A stretch of DNA of 64,000 bases from Lutibacter citreus (GCF_003260195.1 NZ_QEIH01000006.1:186001-250000); one strand, 5' to 3'. Positions 27,089 to 37,271 are shown, counted from the first letter of the stretch. The notes: a model not told the origin generated them from the letters alone. A program made the numbers and translations.

Positions 27089-29839
27089 TTAAAGCGCTTC
27101 TTTCAATTCAATATCTAAAAACACAAACAAACCGCAAGGAACAGCTACTGTAGCATTTTCCTTGTTAAATTTCAACTCTTCATTTGTTATTAAATTGGTG
27201 ATTTTTTTCACTTTTGCCGTATGAAAATTAATTATTGCAATTCTATCATTTGGGTTCACATAACCACCATCAACTAAGGTTAATCTTAAGTGTTTTGGTG
27301 CTGTTTGCGCCGTAACCCACGCTACACGTCCATTAACTGTTAAAGGTAATTTTTTAGCACCTTCTTCAATGGCTTTTTTAACTGTAGTGTAATAAGTATC
27401 TGCTCTGTAAGTTGTAGTCTTATTTTTATCAGAATAGTAATTTTTTCCATCCATAAAAATTTCAGTTGTATTGTTTTTATAAATTGGATTTAAATGACTT
27501 TCTAATGTTCCTCTCAATGATTTTTCATCTACTGGCGGTGTAGTTAATACCAATCCGTTTGGATAGGTTGGTAAAAACTCTAATCTACGCTCTTTAACTC
27601 CAGCTGCATATTTAGAAAAATCCCACTCAGTTACCGGTCCACCTGCATAAACACCTTGAGTACGTCCAACAACCATTGGGTTTTCTTTTTCAAACTTTTC
27701 ATCATAAAGAGTTACATCTTTTACTTCCTCCCCCTTAAGAAATAAAGGATGTGGATCTAACATACTTAAATGAACAGGATTAATACTTAATATTTCTTTT
27801 CTTGTTGGCACATATAATATACCAGAAGAAATCATATCCCATAATACTTTTTGATACTTAATATTTACTGTTGTGTGGTGAACAACAGAAGCTCCGCTTG
27901 CTATTTGATGCACAAGCATTCTCAATGCATGATTTGGTACTTTTTGATATGATAATTGGCGTAACCGATCATAACATGGATTGTCTCTTGTAAAACGAGT
28001 TCCCCACTGATTCATTGAGCCAGCAGCCCAAAGTCCTATTCTGCCAGAAATACTCATATCCATTACCTTACTATTTGATTCTTCCATTGATGACACAAAA
28101 GAATCGGCAAATTCGCCTGAAACAAGTCGTTTCCACATTGGAGTATAAACTACAGATTGCCAAAAAGTAAATTTATTTCTTATAGAAATAAAACTATTTG
28201 TTCCTTTCATATGAGCTGCCAATGGATATATAAAATCTTCAACCATCCACTCAGCATCTTTATCATGAGCTCCTAATTCCGCCAAAATTGGAATCACAAT
28301 TTTATCGCCTGCTGCATCAATTACTTTTTTAGCTGTAGGTAAAGAATAAAAATAAACATCCCTACCATGTCCCTGCCAATATTGAATTCCTGATGGAGCA
28401 GCTTCCAATCCTTTTTTGAATCTAGCTAAAGCCTCACCACCTGTTAAATCATATTTTTTACGATGGTCGCGAGTTTCTCTTGACACTTTATTTTCCATAC
28501 CTGAACGATCCCAGTTTTCAACATGTGGATATAACTTTTTTACACCATCTATGTTAATAAAATTTTTAGTATTTCCACCTGATAAAGCTGCCACCTCTTC
28601 ACTACTTATACCCGACGACATTACTTTTACAGCTACTTTATGATTTTCCCATTTAGGGATTTTGAATTTTTTTAACTTTTTACTGAACTCTTTTGTATTT
28701 TCTAAAATCTTTGCCATTTTCCCTGAAGGCTCCAATTTTTGAAATTCCTTTTTCCAAGAGTCGTTTGTGTAATCAATTATATGAATACAACTACCACCAC
28801 TTTGTACACTTCCTAAAATTAATTTTCCATTATCTCCATCTTTACACATATCATTAAAAGCATAGTTACTTTCAATAATTTCAGTTTCTTCTCCATTTTT
28901 TTCTGCGGAAACCAAAAACATTCTATTTCCAAAAAGCACATAATATTTGAATCCATTTTTATAGGGAATTGCTTCAACAGAAGCTAATCTATATCCTGGC
29001 TTCCCTAAACTATTTCTTTCATTTTTAAATTTAAAATCCATTTTTTCAGCCGAGCATTTTTCAGCAGAAGCAACAGACACTTGCATTTTAGCCAAGCCAT
29101 TTCCTCCTAATAACACTTCAGTATTTCCAGTAATAATATCATTTACAGAAAAAGTCCCTGGGCAAGAACCTCCGCCTCCTTTACCTTTCATTTTCGCAGA
29201 TTGGTACGGTTTATCAGCAAAAGGTTTAAAGTAATACAATACACCTTGATCGTAATTTGTATTAAAAGCACTTAATACTACCAAAACATCTTTTCCGTTT
29301 TGTTCAATTTTCCTAAGGTAATTTATAGCGTGATTTGGATGCTTTTTATCAATACTATAAGATGCTGACGGAATAGATTTTAACAAGGTTCCTTTTGTAG
29401 ATAAATAATGAATATTTTTATCATAACCCCCACAAACTACATAATTGGTTTTATGTGCACTTACCATAGTTGCCGTTAATATTGGTGCTGAGTTTTTTTT
29501 GAACTTCCATAATAATTCACCATTATCATCTAAACAATATAAAGTTCCATCTGCATTTGCAGCTAACACCTCATCCTTACCATCATTGTCTATGTCTGCA
29601 CAATAAATATCGTTGTTCATAAAACCAGAAAGTTCATTTTTCCACTGTAATTTTCCAGAATAATCATAACATACTACGGTACCTTCATAGCTAGTTCCAA
29701 TAATTCTAGTTTTGCTTTTATACTTCATGATTCTAACTTTCATGATGGTATAATCTGTTTCTTCACTTTGAATTCCTCCAAATGCCAATACACTTTGTAA
29801 ACTAAAAAGTATTACAAAAAAACATGCAATTTTTCTCAT
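27089..29839 (-). CDS. GH150-like (lambda-carrageenase-type) protein
   Basis: 916 aa with signal peptide MRKIACFFVILFSLQSVLAFG. The N-terminal beta-propeller (to about 360) has repeats such as DIDNDGKDEVLAANADGTLYCLD. The C-terminal region has YWQGHGRDVYFYSL, SGRIGLWAAGSMNQWGTR, VPNHALRMLVHQIASGA and WDFSKYAAGVKERRLEFLP, and ends CGLFVFLDIELKEAL. Length and layout match lambda-carrageenase (GH150, about 940 aa), which cuts beta-1,4 linkages in lambda-carrageenan. It is closely similar to the product of 61141-63972. It is the last gene of a unit with the FAD oxidoreductase, FMN-motif protein, CstA and GH2. Its C-terminal sequence recurs as fossils at 40051 and 44919. Confidence 0.62.
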   Translation of the reverse strand: MRKIACFFVILFSLQSVLAFGGIQSEETDYTIMKVRIMKYKSKTRIIGTSYEGTVVCYDYSGKLQWKNELSGFMNNDIYCADIDNDGKDEVLAANADGTLYCLDDNGELLWKFKKNSAPILTATMVSAHKTNYVVCGGYDKNIHYLSTKGTLLKSIPSASYSIDKKHPNHAINYLRKIEQNGKDVLVVLSAFNTNYDQGVLYYFKPFADKPYQSAKMKGKGGGGSCPGTFSVNDIITGNTEVLLGGNGLAKMQVSVASAEKCSAEKMDFKFKNERNSLGKPGYRLASVEAIPYKNGFKYYVLFGNRMFLVSAEKNGEETEIIESNYAFNDMCKDGDNGKLILGSVQSGGSCIHIIDYTNDSWKKEFQKLEPSGKMAKILENTKEFSKKLKKFKIPKWENHKVAVKVMSSGISSEEVAALSGGNTKNFINIDGVKKLYPHVENWDRSGMENKVSRETRDHRKKYDLTGGEALARFKKGLEAAPSGIQYWQGHGRDVYFYSLPTAKKVIDAAGDKIVIPILAELGAHDKDAEWMVEDFIYPLAAHMKGTNSFISIRNKFTFWQSVVYTPMWKRLVSGEFADSFVSSMEESNSKVMDMSISGRIGLWAAGSMNQWGTRFTRDNPCYDRLRQLSYQKVPNHALRMLVHQIASGASVVHHTTVNIKYQKVLWDMISSGILYVPTRKEILSINPVHLSMLDPHPLFLKGEEVKDVTLYDEKFEKENPMVVGRTQGVYAGGPVTEWDFSKYAAGVKERRLEFLPTYPNGLVLTTPPVDEKSLRGTLESHLNPIYKNNTTEIFMDGKNYYSDKNKTTTYRADTYYTTVKKAIEEGAKKLPLTVNGRVAWVTAQTAPKHLRLTLVDGGYVNPNDRIAIINFHTAKVKKITNLITNEELKFNKENATVAVPCGLFVFLDIELKEAL

Positions 29840-29843
29840 TTGT

Positions 29844-32477
29844 TTAATTTTTATTTCCTTCTGGATTACTTCTTAATTCCATTAATTGCTGATCTTTACC
29901 AACTAATTGCAGTTTTAACATTTTAACTTCTTCTTGAAGTTTTTTAATATTTGTAGGTAATTTTTCTTCTTTAACTTGTTCTATTGTTACTTTATCTTTG
30001 TTAACCTTTTTAGAATTTGAAACATAATTTTCATCAAAAAGCATTTTCTGTTTTGAAGGTTTTGATTCTAAAGTAATTTCATCTGATTTTAACCCTTTTA
30101 CATAGGCACGAACCTTAATAACACCAGGCTTATTAGTAGCTCTTATTAATGTAGTTGCAATACCAAAAGAAGATTTAGCTGGGTTACTCATATTTTGAAT
30201 TCCTCCAATAACTTCTGCAGGGCCTTCAACTTCAAAGTAAACAAATTCTTCTGCCAATACTTTCTTTGTTCCATTTAAATCTGCAATGGTAGCTCTAATA
30301 GGAATAAAATCAGATCCATCTGCTATTAATTCTAATCCTTCATCTGCTATGCTTAATTCTATTTTTTCAGATCTCATGGCATAGGGTTTTACATTTTCCA
30401 CAACCAATTCACCGTTAATAAGACCTTCAGCAATCATATATCTAACTGCACCTCTCTGATCTTCTTTTCTATGACGAATTTTATCTAAATAGAAAACATC
30501 CTTAAACACAAAAGGCGGATGCGGTAAACCATCATATTTTGGGTCTGTAGATGGTTTTTGAGTTCCAAAATTTTCTCCCATCCAAGTCAATTTTATTTCA
30601 TCACAATTACTATAAATAATAACATCACTACCTGATAATTGCGTTAATTCATTTGTATTATAAATCATAGCACCAGTTTTAATACCTTTCAATTTATAAT
30701 CTGCTGAATTTTGACTTTGATACAAATAGTACGTATAACGAGGCAATCTTAACACATTTAAATGCCCTCCCAAAAACGGATCTGGGTGGTATCCCCTTTG
30801 GTGGTCAATTCCTGCCCACATTGCACCACCAATACGAACCTTATCTGTTTTAAATCTTTGTGATAATTGTTGAGCTTGTCTTAATGACTGATCAAGCATT
30901 GCTTTTTCTCCCCATTCACGTTTTACTCGTACAATTGAATTTTGCGAATACCAATCGTCAACTTCATTACCATCTCCAAATTCTCTATTAAACGAATTCA
31001 CCGTTTTAGAATTCCCATGATAATACACATCTAACCCTCCTTTTTCAGCCTCTTCATAGTCTGTTACTGTGTACATTCCTGGAAAAGGATATTCTGAATG
31101 TGCAGCCTTGTGCATATTATTCATTGCGTGATCTGGCTGAGAAGGTGTTTCATTAATAGCTGTTTCCCACAATAAAATTGAGGGTCTATTTCTATCTTTT
31201 CTAACTAAATTATGAGAATCTTCATATAAACGTTCTTCAAATATCTTTTCTTTAAAATTGAAAAAGTGCCAACCCGGATTTGCTGTTGTTGTTAACATTC
31301 CTAATTCATCACAAGCATCATAAAAAGCATCGTCTTGAGGGTAATGACCAACTCTAATAATGTGACTACCTCCTTCGCGTAATAGTTTTACATCTCTATA
31401 ATGACTTGAATTTGGAACGGCATTACCAACATACGCATAATCTTGATGACGATTTACACCTACCAGTTTTTTGCCTATATATTTATTGTTTACAAACAAT
31501 CCTTCCGCTCCTTTCATTTCGAACAATCTAATTCCAAAACGAGTTCTTGTTTGATCTACAATTTTTCCATTTACAATAATATCAGTTCTAATAAAATGCA
31601 AATAAGGATCATCTGGATGCCATAAATGAACATTTTCTACCTTTAAATCTTTTGATAATTGTTTGGATTTTCCCGCTTGTAATCTAACCGATTGTTGCGT
31701 TGATTTAATTTCTTTAAAATCTGAATTTTCTAAAACAGATTTAACAATTATAGTTTGTGTTTTATTCGAATTATTAGCAATTTCTGTTCTAATTCCAATT
31801 TTAGCATCATTCCCTTTAATTTCTTTTGTTCCAACAAAAACACCACCGCCAGCAACTGTTTTACTAAGCTCTGTAAGTGTAATATGAATTGGTTTTGTTT
31901 GAATTAAATAGGTATCTCTATAAATTCCGCCTAAATAACTAAAATCCAACCCACCTTGTTGTTTCCCCGGAGGATATAGTTTACTATCGCTATTATCAGC
32001 CAATACAGCAACAACATTTTTTCCTTTTTTCAATACTTCTGAAATGTCAGCAGTAAAAGGCAAATAACCTCCGTAATGTTCTGCTACCAATGATCCATTT
32101 ACCCATACTTTACCGACTCCCATTACAGCCTCAAAATATAAAAATGTATTTGAGGAAGTTGAACTCTCTTCAACTGAAAATTCTTTTCTATACCAAGCCT
32201 TCCCTTGGTAATTTCTACCTCCACTGGCATTTTCTGGTAAAATTTCTAATCCGTGAGGTAAATTTGCAGCTTCCCAATTTGAATCGTTAAAATCTATTGT
32301 TTCTGCACCTTTAACATCTCCTTTATAAAAACGCCAGCCAATATTAAAATTAAACACCTTTCGTGGACTATTTTCTACTTCGTAAAAACCTGCTGTAGAA
32401 AATTTTTGTTGTGCTTCTGTTCTATTTGAAATTACTATTAATAATAATACAAATAATCCTAATTTTAAAAACTTCAT
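29844..32477 (-). CDS. GH2 beta-galactosidase-like enzyme with C-terminal coiled coil
   Basis: 877 aa with signal peptide MKFLKLGLFVLLLIVISNRTEAQ. Order: sugar-binding domain (LPHGLEILPENASGG), immunoglobulin-like domain, barrel with VGHYPQDDAFYDACDELG at 376-393, acid/base Glu443 in WETAINETP and nucleophile Glu499 in SFNREFGDG, then a DUF4982-like domain (DVIIYSNCDEIKLTWMG). The last 45 residues form a likely coiled coil (KKLQEEVKMLKLQLVGKD), unusual for GH2 and suggesting oligomerisation or docking. Gaps are 4 bases to the GH150-like gene and 5 bases to CstA, so translation is tightly linked. Substrate inferred to be a beta-linked galactose unit. Confidence 0.9.
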   Translation of the reverse strand: MKFLKLGLFVLLLIVISNRTEAQQKFSTAGFYEVENSPRKVFNFNIGWRFYKGDVKGAETIDFNDSNWEAANLPHGLEILPENASGGRNYQGKAWYRKEFSVEESSTSSNTFLYFEAVMGVGKVWVNGSLVAEHYGGYLPFTADISEVLKKGKNVVAVLADNSDSKLYPPGKQQGGLDFSYLGGIYRDTYLIQTKPIHITLTELSKTVAGGGVFVGTKEIKGNDAKIGIRTEIANNSNKTQTIIVKSVLENSDFKEIKSTQQSVRLQAGKSKQLSKDLKVENVHLWHPDDPYLHFIRTDIIVNGKIVDQTRTRFGIRLFEMKGAEGLFVNNKYIGKKLVGVNRHQDYAYVGNAVPNSSHYRDVKLLREGGSHIIRVGHYPQDDAFYDACDELGMLTTTANPGWHFFNFKEKIFEERLYEDSHNLVRKDRNRPSILLWETAINETPSQPDHAMNNMHKAAHSEYPFPGMYTVTDYEEAEKGGLDVYYHGNSKTVNSFNREFGDGNEVDDWYSQNSIVRVKREWGEKAMLDQSLRQAQQLSQRFKTDKVRIGGAMWAGIDHQRGYHPDPFLGGHLNVLRLPRYTYYLYQSQNSADYKLKGIKTGAMIYNTNELTQLSGSDVIIYSNCDEIKLTWMGENFGTQKPSTDPKYDGLPHPPFVFKDVFYLDKIRHRKEDQRGAVRYMIAEGLINGELVVENVKPYAMRSEKIELSIADEGLELIADGSDFIPIRATIADLNGTKKVLAEEFVYFEVEGPAEVIGGIQNMSNPAKSSFGIATTLIRATNKPGVIKVRAYVKGLKSDEITLESKPSKQKMLFDENYVSNSKKVNKDKVTIEQVKEEKLPTNIKKLQEEVKMLKLQLVGKDQQLMELRSNPEGNKN

Positions 32478-32482
32478 ATCTT

Positions 32483-33913
32483 TTAGTTCTCTTCTTTTAT
32501 TTTAGAAATTGATTTGGAAAATAAAAACCACATTCCTAATAATATTGAAACTGTAATTCCTATAGAATAAGACAATCTATAATTTAATTTAAATCCTTCT
32601 GGAGCCACTAAAATATATGTTGTTACAACTGCTGTCATAAACATTGCTGGAATTAAAATAAACCCTGATTTCTTACCTTGAGTTTTCATATAAACGGCAG
32701 CTGCCCATAATACTACTGTCGCTAACATTTGATTGGACCATCCAAAATATCTCCAAATAATAGCAAAGTTAATTTGAGTTAACCCTATAGCTATTATAAA
32801 AATTGGGATAGTTACCATTAATCGTTTCACTAAATTACTCTGATTGATATTAAATGAATCTGCAATGGTAAGTCGTGCACTTCTAAAAGCTGTATCTCCA
32901 GAAGTAATTGGAGCTGCAACCACACCAAATATTGCTAGAATTCCACCTATTTTACCAAGCATTGTATTACAAATAATATTTACAACCCAAGCTGCATTAT
33001 GTCCCTCTTGTGCCATAGTTTCTCCCAACTCACGAACACCTCCAAAAAACGCCATAGCAACAGCAGCCCAAATAAGAGCTACAATACCCTCTGTAATCAT
33101 TGCTCCAAAAAATATTTTTTTCCCGTGAGATTCATTTGAAATACAACGTGCCATTAATGGCGATTGTGTTGCATGAAATCCGGAAATCGCCCCACAAGCA
33201 ATGGTTATAAATAACATAGGAAATATGGGATATTTATCTGGTGAGCTATGCATATTAATTAAATTTTCAGGGGTTAATTCAGGAATTGTATACCCTTGAG
33301 TTAACAATGCAATAAACAATCCTACCGCCATTATTAATAACGACAACCCAAAAATTGGATAAATTTTCCCAATTAATTTATCAATAGGAATCATAGTTGC
33401 TAATAGATAATAAACAAATATTATCACAACTAGAATTGAAGCATTTATTCCTGTTAATTCTTGTAAAATTGTTGCGGGCCCTTTTACAAAAACAACTCCA
33501 ACTAAAATAAGCAGTACAACCGCAAAAACTCTCATAAAGTGTTTTACACCGTTTCCTAGGTATTTACCAACAATTTCGGGAATACTTTCTCCATCGTGAC
33601 GAATAGATAACATACCCGAAAAATAATCGTGGACTGAACCTGCAAATATACATCCAAAAACAATCCAAATAAATGCTACTGGTCCCCAAAGCGCTCCTGC
33701 AATAGCTCCAAATATTGGACCTAATCCTGCAATATTTAAAAACTGAATTAAAAATATTTTTCGCAATTTTAAAGGTACATAATCAACACCGTCTTGTTTT
33801 GTTATTGCAGGTGTTTTACGATTTACATCTATTCCAAATTTCCTTTCTACATAAGTTCCATAAATAAAATATCCGGCAATTAATACGGCAATGCAGATTA
33901 AAAATGTAATCAT
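32483..33913 (-). CDS. CstA-family carbon starvation transporter
   Basis: 476 aa, a polytopic inner-membrane protein with about 12 hydrophobic segments. The N-terminal region carries the CstA signature: FLNIAGLGPIFGAIAGALWGP and GSVHDYFSGMLSIRHDGESIP. CstA-family proteins import pyruvate or peptides; this is the shorter form compared with the roughly 700-residue E. coli protein. It lies between a GH2 gene (5 bases) and the FMN-motif protein (18 bases) and so belongs to the five-gene unit. It could import a small oxidised product, but this is inference. A 33-base piece of its 3' end recurs, 30 of 33 identical, at 47221-47253. Confidence 0.9.
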   Translation of the reverse strand: MITFLICIAVLIAGYFIYGTYVERKFGIDVNRKTPAITKQDGVDYVPLKLRKIFLIQFLNIAGLGPIFGAIAGALWGPVAFIWIVFGCIFAGSVHDYFSGMLSIRHDGESIPEIVGKYLGNGVKHFMRVFAVVLLILVGVVFVKGPATILQELTGINASILVVIIFVYYLLATMIPIDKLIGKIYPIFGLSLLIMAVGLFIALLTQGYTIPELTPENLINMHSSPDKYPIFPMLFITIACGAISGFHATQSPLMARCISNESHGKKIFFGAMITEGIVALIWAAVAMAFFGGVRELGETMAQEGHNAAWVVNIICNTMLGKIGGILAIFGVVAAPITSGDTAFRSARLTIADSFNINQSNLVKRLMVTIPIFIIAIGLTQINFAIIWRYFGWSNQMLATVVLWAAAVYMKTQGKKSGFILIPAMFMTAVVTTYILVAPEGFKLNYRLSYSIGITVSILLGMWFLFSKSISKIKEEN

Positions 33914-33931
33914 AATACGTTGGTTTTTTGG

Positions 33932-35065
33932 TTAAAGTTGATCTTGGTATTCTTTATAAAAAATATTTAATTGTTGTTCTTGGTTTTTGTTTAATTGTTG
34001 TTTTTTTAAAAACCAATACACATTTCTAGAAATTAACAAATCACTTTTTAATAATGGTATTAATTGCGATACTACTTCTAAAGAGTTTGGGTTTTTACTT
34101 TTCATTAATCTTAAAAACAATGAAATTTCTTGGTATGATTTTAAATTTGAAATAAGCAAACTCAATTCATTATAATATCCTTTTGGAGGAACTAATTCTG
34201 ACTTCAATAAGGAATTCAATGAAACTATTTTTTGTGATTCATTTCCTTTTTGAAGTAGTTTTTTTATTGCCGAAAAATATATTTTAGAATCTGAATTTTC
34301 AAAATAATTTACAGCAGTTTTTAATAATTTATTGTTGCTTGTAGTCTGTTTAATAACTTCTTCAATAAGAATTTTTTTATAAATTTTTCGTTCATCTAAC
34401 TGTTCTACAGCAAACAATTGTTTGTCTACATTTTTACTATTTAACAGCTTTAAAAAATTTTGTTTTTTTAATGATTCGCCTGCAAAATTTCTAATAATAG
34501 TTTCAATATCTCCGTGTGCCCAATGCCAAAGTGTAAAACAAGTTAAAGCCGCACCAGGTACAGTATCTTCTTCATCTAATTCCAACGCAGTAGCTCCGGA
34601 AACTGCATCAGCATCGTTATGCGTTTCATCTACAACTGTTAAAATTTCATCAATTCTTACATTTTTAAATGGGGAATCTAAATCCGAAAGTATACTTTGT
34701 AATTTTACATAATCTTCTTTTTCAAAAAGGTCGGCTTCATATTTTTCTAATGTTACACCTTTATCTAGTTCATATTTTTGATACCCCCCTAAATTGTTCC
34801 AATAAATACGAACAGGTACAACTTTACAAACACTTTTTACACAAATAACCGATTCTACGTTCATATAGAATTCAACGGCCAATCCTTTTTTATTTCTAAC
34901 CTCAACAAGTATTGACTGTTCCAATCCATTATCCTCATTTCCAGGATGCCCAACTGTTATTTGGTGTTCAATTTTTTTTATTTTTGAAAAAGAACTATCC
35001 TCTCCATTTTGGAAAAAAAACCAAATTGGAAAGAATAGCAAAATAAGAATTTTATTGAAATTCAT
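33932..35065 (-). CDS. Exported protein with FMN-binding (flavinylation) motif and helical repeats
   Basis: 377 aa with a hydrophobic N-terminus (KILILLFFPIWFFF) acting as signal or anchor. Residues 152-159 read ADAVSGAT, matching the D-x-x-S-G-A-T site where ApbE attaches FMN to Thr in NqrC/RnfG-type domains; Thr159 would be the site. A Cys pair (Cys75, Cys80) lies in VICVKSVCKV. After TVPGAALTCFTLWHWAHGD the C-terminal 180 residues are helical and HEAT-like. The family is otherwise not recognised. It sits 7 bases after the FAD oxidoreductase gene and 18 bases before CstA. A role as electron carrier for the oxidoreductase is plausible but inferred. Confidence 0.6.
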   Translation of the reverse strand: MNFNKILILLFFPIWFFFQNGEDSSFSKIKKIEHQITVGHPGNEDNGLEQSILVEVRNKKGLAVEFYMNVESVICVKSVCKVVPVRIYWNNLGGYQKYELDKGVTLEKYEADLFEKEDYVKLQSILSDLDSPFKNVRIDEILTVVDETHNDADAVSGATALELDEEDTVPGAALTCFTLWHWAHGDIETIIRNFAGESLKKQNFLKLLNSKNVDKQLFAVEQLDERKIYKKILIEEVIKQTTSNNKLLKTAVNYFENSDSKIYFSAIKKLLQKGNESQKIVSLNSLLKSELVPPKGYYNELSLLISNLKSYQEISLFLRLMKSKNPNSLEVVSQLIPLLKSDLLISRNVYWFLKKQQLNKNQEQQLNIFYKEYQDQL

Positions 35066-35072
35066 ATATTAA

Positions 35073-37001
35073 TTAATAACAACGTATTTCAAACATTTTT
35101 ATACTTTCTGCTCCGTGAGTTTCTTTCAATTTAACACGAATGGCGGTAGTTTTAACTTCATTGAAATTAACTTTTACCAATCGCGTTTTATTATATTCTA
35201 CTTTTCCTACTTCAACCCAATCACCTTTAATTCGAGCTTCAACACTTAAATTTTTAATTAACTCTGGAGGAATTCCAATAATTTGTCCTTTGTTTTTTTC
35301 AGGGTCTTTATGCATCATCATTTTACGTTGCAAGTTTGTATCAAACTTCATTTCAACGCTTGTTAAATTTTGAGGTTTACTCCATTCTAACTGTAACTCT
35401 TCATTTAAACCTTCAGATTGCCAATGGTGAATTTTATCGACTTCATCACGTGACACACCATCTAACAATAATTTAGCCTCTCCAGAAGATGTAGAAGACG
35501 CAAAAATAGTTGCCACTTTTTTAGCTTTATCTTTTGGATCATTAGCTGGTCGGTATGGAAAATAAGAATCATCACGCAATAATTGCTCTTGCAATTCATT
35601 CATATGCTTTTGATATAAACCTCTTGGATTTACACCTTTTTCTGCACACATTGCAGCTGCAGTTCCTGCTGCTTGTCCCATCATAGAACAAGTTCCAATA
35701 ATTCTAGTTGAAGATAGTGCCATATGAGTAACACTTACATTTCTACCTGCAAATAATAAATTAGATATGTTTCTAGAATATAAACATCTAAAAGGTACTT
35801 GATATACTTCGTTAAATCTAGAGTGAAAATAACTAGCAGGTTCTTTAAGATTTTCAATTCCACCTGGGCAATGTTCATCTAAACTCCACCCTCCAAAAGC
35901 AATAGCATCGTTAAATTGAGTATTACCTAACAGATCTCCTTCTTTTAAAATATAATCTCCCATAAATCTGCGAGATTCTCTTCTTCCAGGAATAGAGCCA
36001 ATCCAATCCAACGCAATATTTTCTGCTTCAGGAAAATCTCCCGAATTTTTAATATGGTCCCAAACTCCATAAAAATGCGCCATTAATCTATGACGAATTT
36101 CATCTCTTTCACCAATAATATCAACTTTACTACTTAATTCAACCCACCAAAATCCTTCTTTTACTTGCTTTACTTTTCTATGCTTGTCTTTAAAAGCTGT
36201 TTCAGCATCAAAAGGAATAGCATAATCTGGCGCATAAAAAGGTACAGGTTTTCCCATGTCTTTGGTAATCATCATAAAACAATCTCCCATTACCCATCCA
36301 TCTGGCTCATCAGGTGCAAATTTCTCATTAAATTCTGCCTTACCTTCACGTCCCATTCTAAATTCAGCACCTGCTGATGCGGCCATAAATCCGTCACCTG
36401 AACAATCGCAAAACATAGCTGCATTTATGGTAAAATCTGTTTCTGTAGTTAATTGTCTACAAACAACTGATTTAATTTTATCGTCATTCATTTCAACACT
36501 TAATGCTGAAGTATTCAATAATAATGTTAAATTCTTTTCACGGATAACATAGTTATATAAAACGTGATCCCAAACAGGATAAGATTCTTGTGGATTGTAA
36601 TGCCAATTTTCAATTAAAAGTTCTTCTACGATACCTGTTTCTCGTTCAACTTTATGTTTGTTTTGCAAGCTAGAAACTCCATTAACAGTAACCCTCATTT
36701 CACTGGAAGCATTACCACCCAAAACGGGTCTATCCTGCACTAAAACTACTTTAGCTCCATTTCTAGCTGCGGAAACGGCTGCAGAAATACCAGACATTCC
36801 ACCACCAATAACTGCAACATCAACATTTAGTGTTTTTCTTCTAATTGGATCTCCTTTAATTCCTTCCACTCCTTCATTCCAATTAAATAATCTTTTATCT
36901 GAACTACTTGAAGTTTGTGCAGTAATATCTCCCATAATTGGAAATAATCCTGCGGCTAATGCTCCTTTTGCTCCTGTTTTAAAAAAGTTTCTACGTTTCA
37001 T
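35073..37001 (-). CDS. Tat-exported FAD-dependent oxidoreductase (FAD_oxidored family)
   Basis: 642 aa. Tat-type signal MKRRNFFKTGAKGALAAGLF, then GGGMSGISAAVSAARNG at 66-82 and QDRPVLGGNASSEMRV, the FAD-binding features of PF12831 enzymes. The C-terminal 150 residues look like a beta-sandwich. It is a close paralogue of 12466-14397 (shared WDHVLYNYV/WDHVVYNYV, PGRRESRRFMGD and GWSLDEH blocks). As first gene of a five-gene unit, it is followed directly by a protein with a flavinylation motif. It probably oxidises or reduces a sugar-derived substrate in the periplasm. Family firm, substrate unknown. Confidence 0.88.
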   Translation of the reverse strand: MKRRNFFKTGAKGALAAGLFPIMGDITAQTSSSSDKRLFNWNEGVEGIKGDPIRRKTLNVDVAVIGGGMSGISAAVSAARNGAKVVLVQDRPVLGGNASSEMRVTVNGVSSLQNKHKVERETGIVEELLIENWHYNPQESYPVWDHVLYNYVIREKNLTLLLNTSALSVEMNDDKIKSVVCRQLTTETDFTINAAMFCDCSGDGFMAASAGAEFRMGREGKAEFNEKFAPDEPDGWVMGDCFMMITKDMGKPVPFYAPDYAIPFDAETAFKDKHRKVKQVKEGFWWVELSSKVDIIGERDEIRHRLMAHFYGVWDHIKNSGDFPEAENIALDWIGSIPGRRESRRFMGDYILKEGDLLGNTQFNDAIAFGGWSLDEHCPGGIENLKEPASYFHSRFNEVYQVPFRCLYSRNISNLLFAGRNVSVTHMALSSTRIIGTCSMMGQAAGTAAAMCAEKGVNPRGLYQKHMNELQEQLLRDDSYFPYRPANDPKDKAKKVATIFASSTSSGEAKLLLDGVSRDEVDKIHHWQSEGLNEELQLEWSKPQNLTSVEMKFDTNLQRKMMMHKDPEKNKGQIIGIPPELIKNLSVEARIKGDWVEVGKVEYNKTRLVKVNFNEVKTTAIRVKLKETHGAESIKMFEIRCY

Positions 37002-37073
37002 TTTTAGGTTTTATGTTTCAATTATATAAAAATCATCAATTATTTTATTACAATGTAATGTTTAAGTAAAATA

Positions 37074-37088
37074 AATGTACTTCTCAGT
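37074..37088 (-). promoter_or_regulatory. Candidate regulatory element upstream of the FAD oxidoreductase at 37001
   Basis: Minus-strand ACTGAGAAGTACATT, 73 bases upstream of the start and preceded by TTTGG, exactly as at 14515-14529. A related sequence, GCTTTAAGCTACATT, is at 37147-37161. Function unproven; part of the likeness to the 14515 copy may come from duplication of the two FAD genes. Confidence 0.35.
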
Positions 37089-37271
37089 CCAAATATCGAA
37101 GATTTAATGGGTGAAAGCCTAAAAAGAAGCATTACAAAAACTTAACAATGTAGCTTAAAGCCTCTATTTTATAGATTATTGTTATTAAAGGCACTTAAAA
37201 ACAATAATGTAATCGATAGCTTATAATCTGCTATTAAACCATTAAATACAAAGAAAAAAATCTATTAACGC

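Noticed and set aside
33932-35065. Assignment as an NqrC/RnfG subunit
   Set aside because: Only the SGAT motif is shared; there are no accompanying Nqr or Rnf genes and the C-terminal half is helical and unrelated.
36658-37029. Plus-strand open frame of 123 codons
   Set aside because: Antisense to the FAD oxidoreductase N-terminus; rich in Pro and Thr as expected from the reverse of Gly-rich coding sequence.
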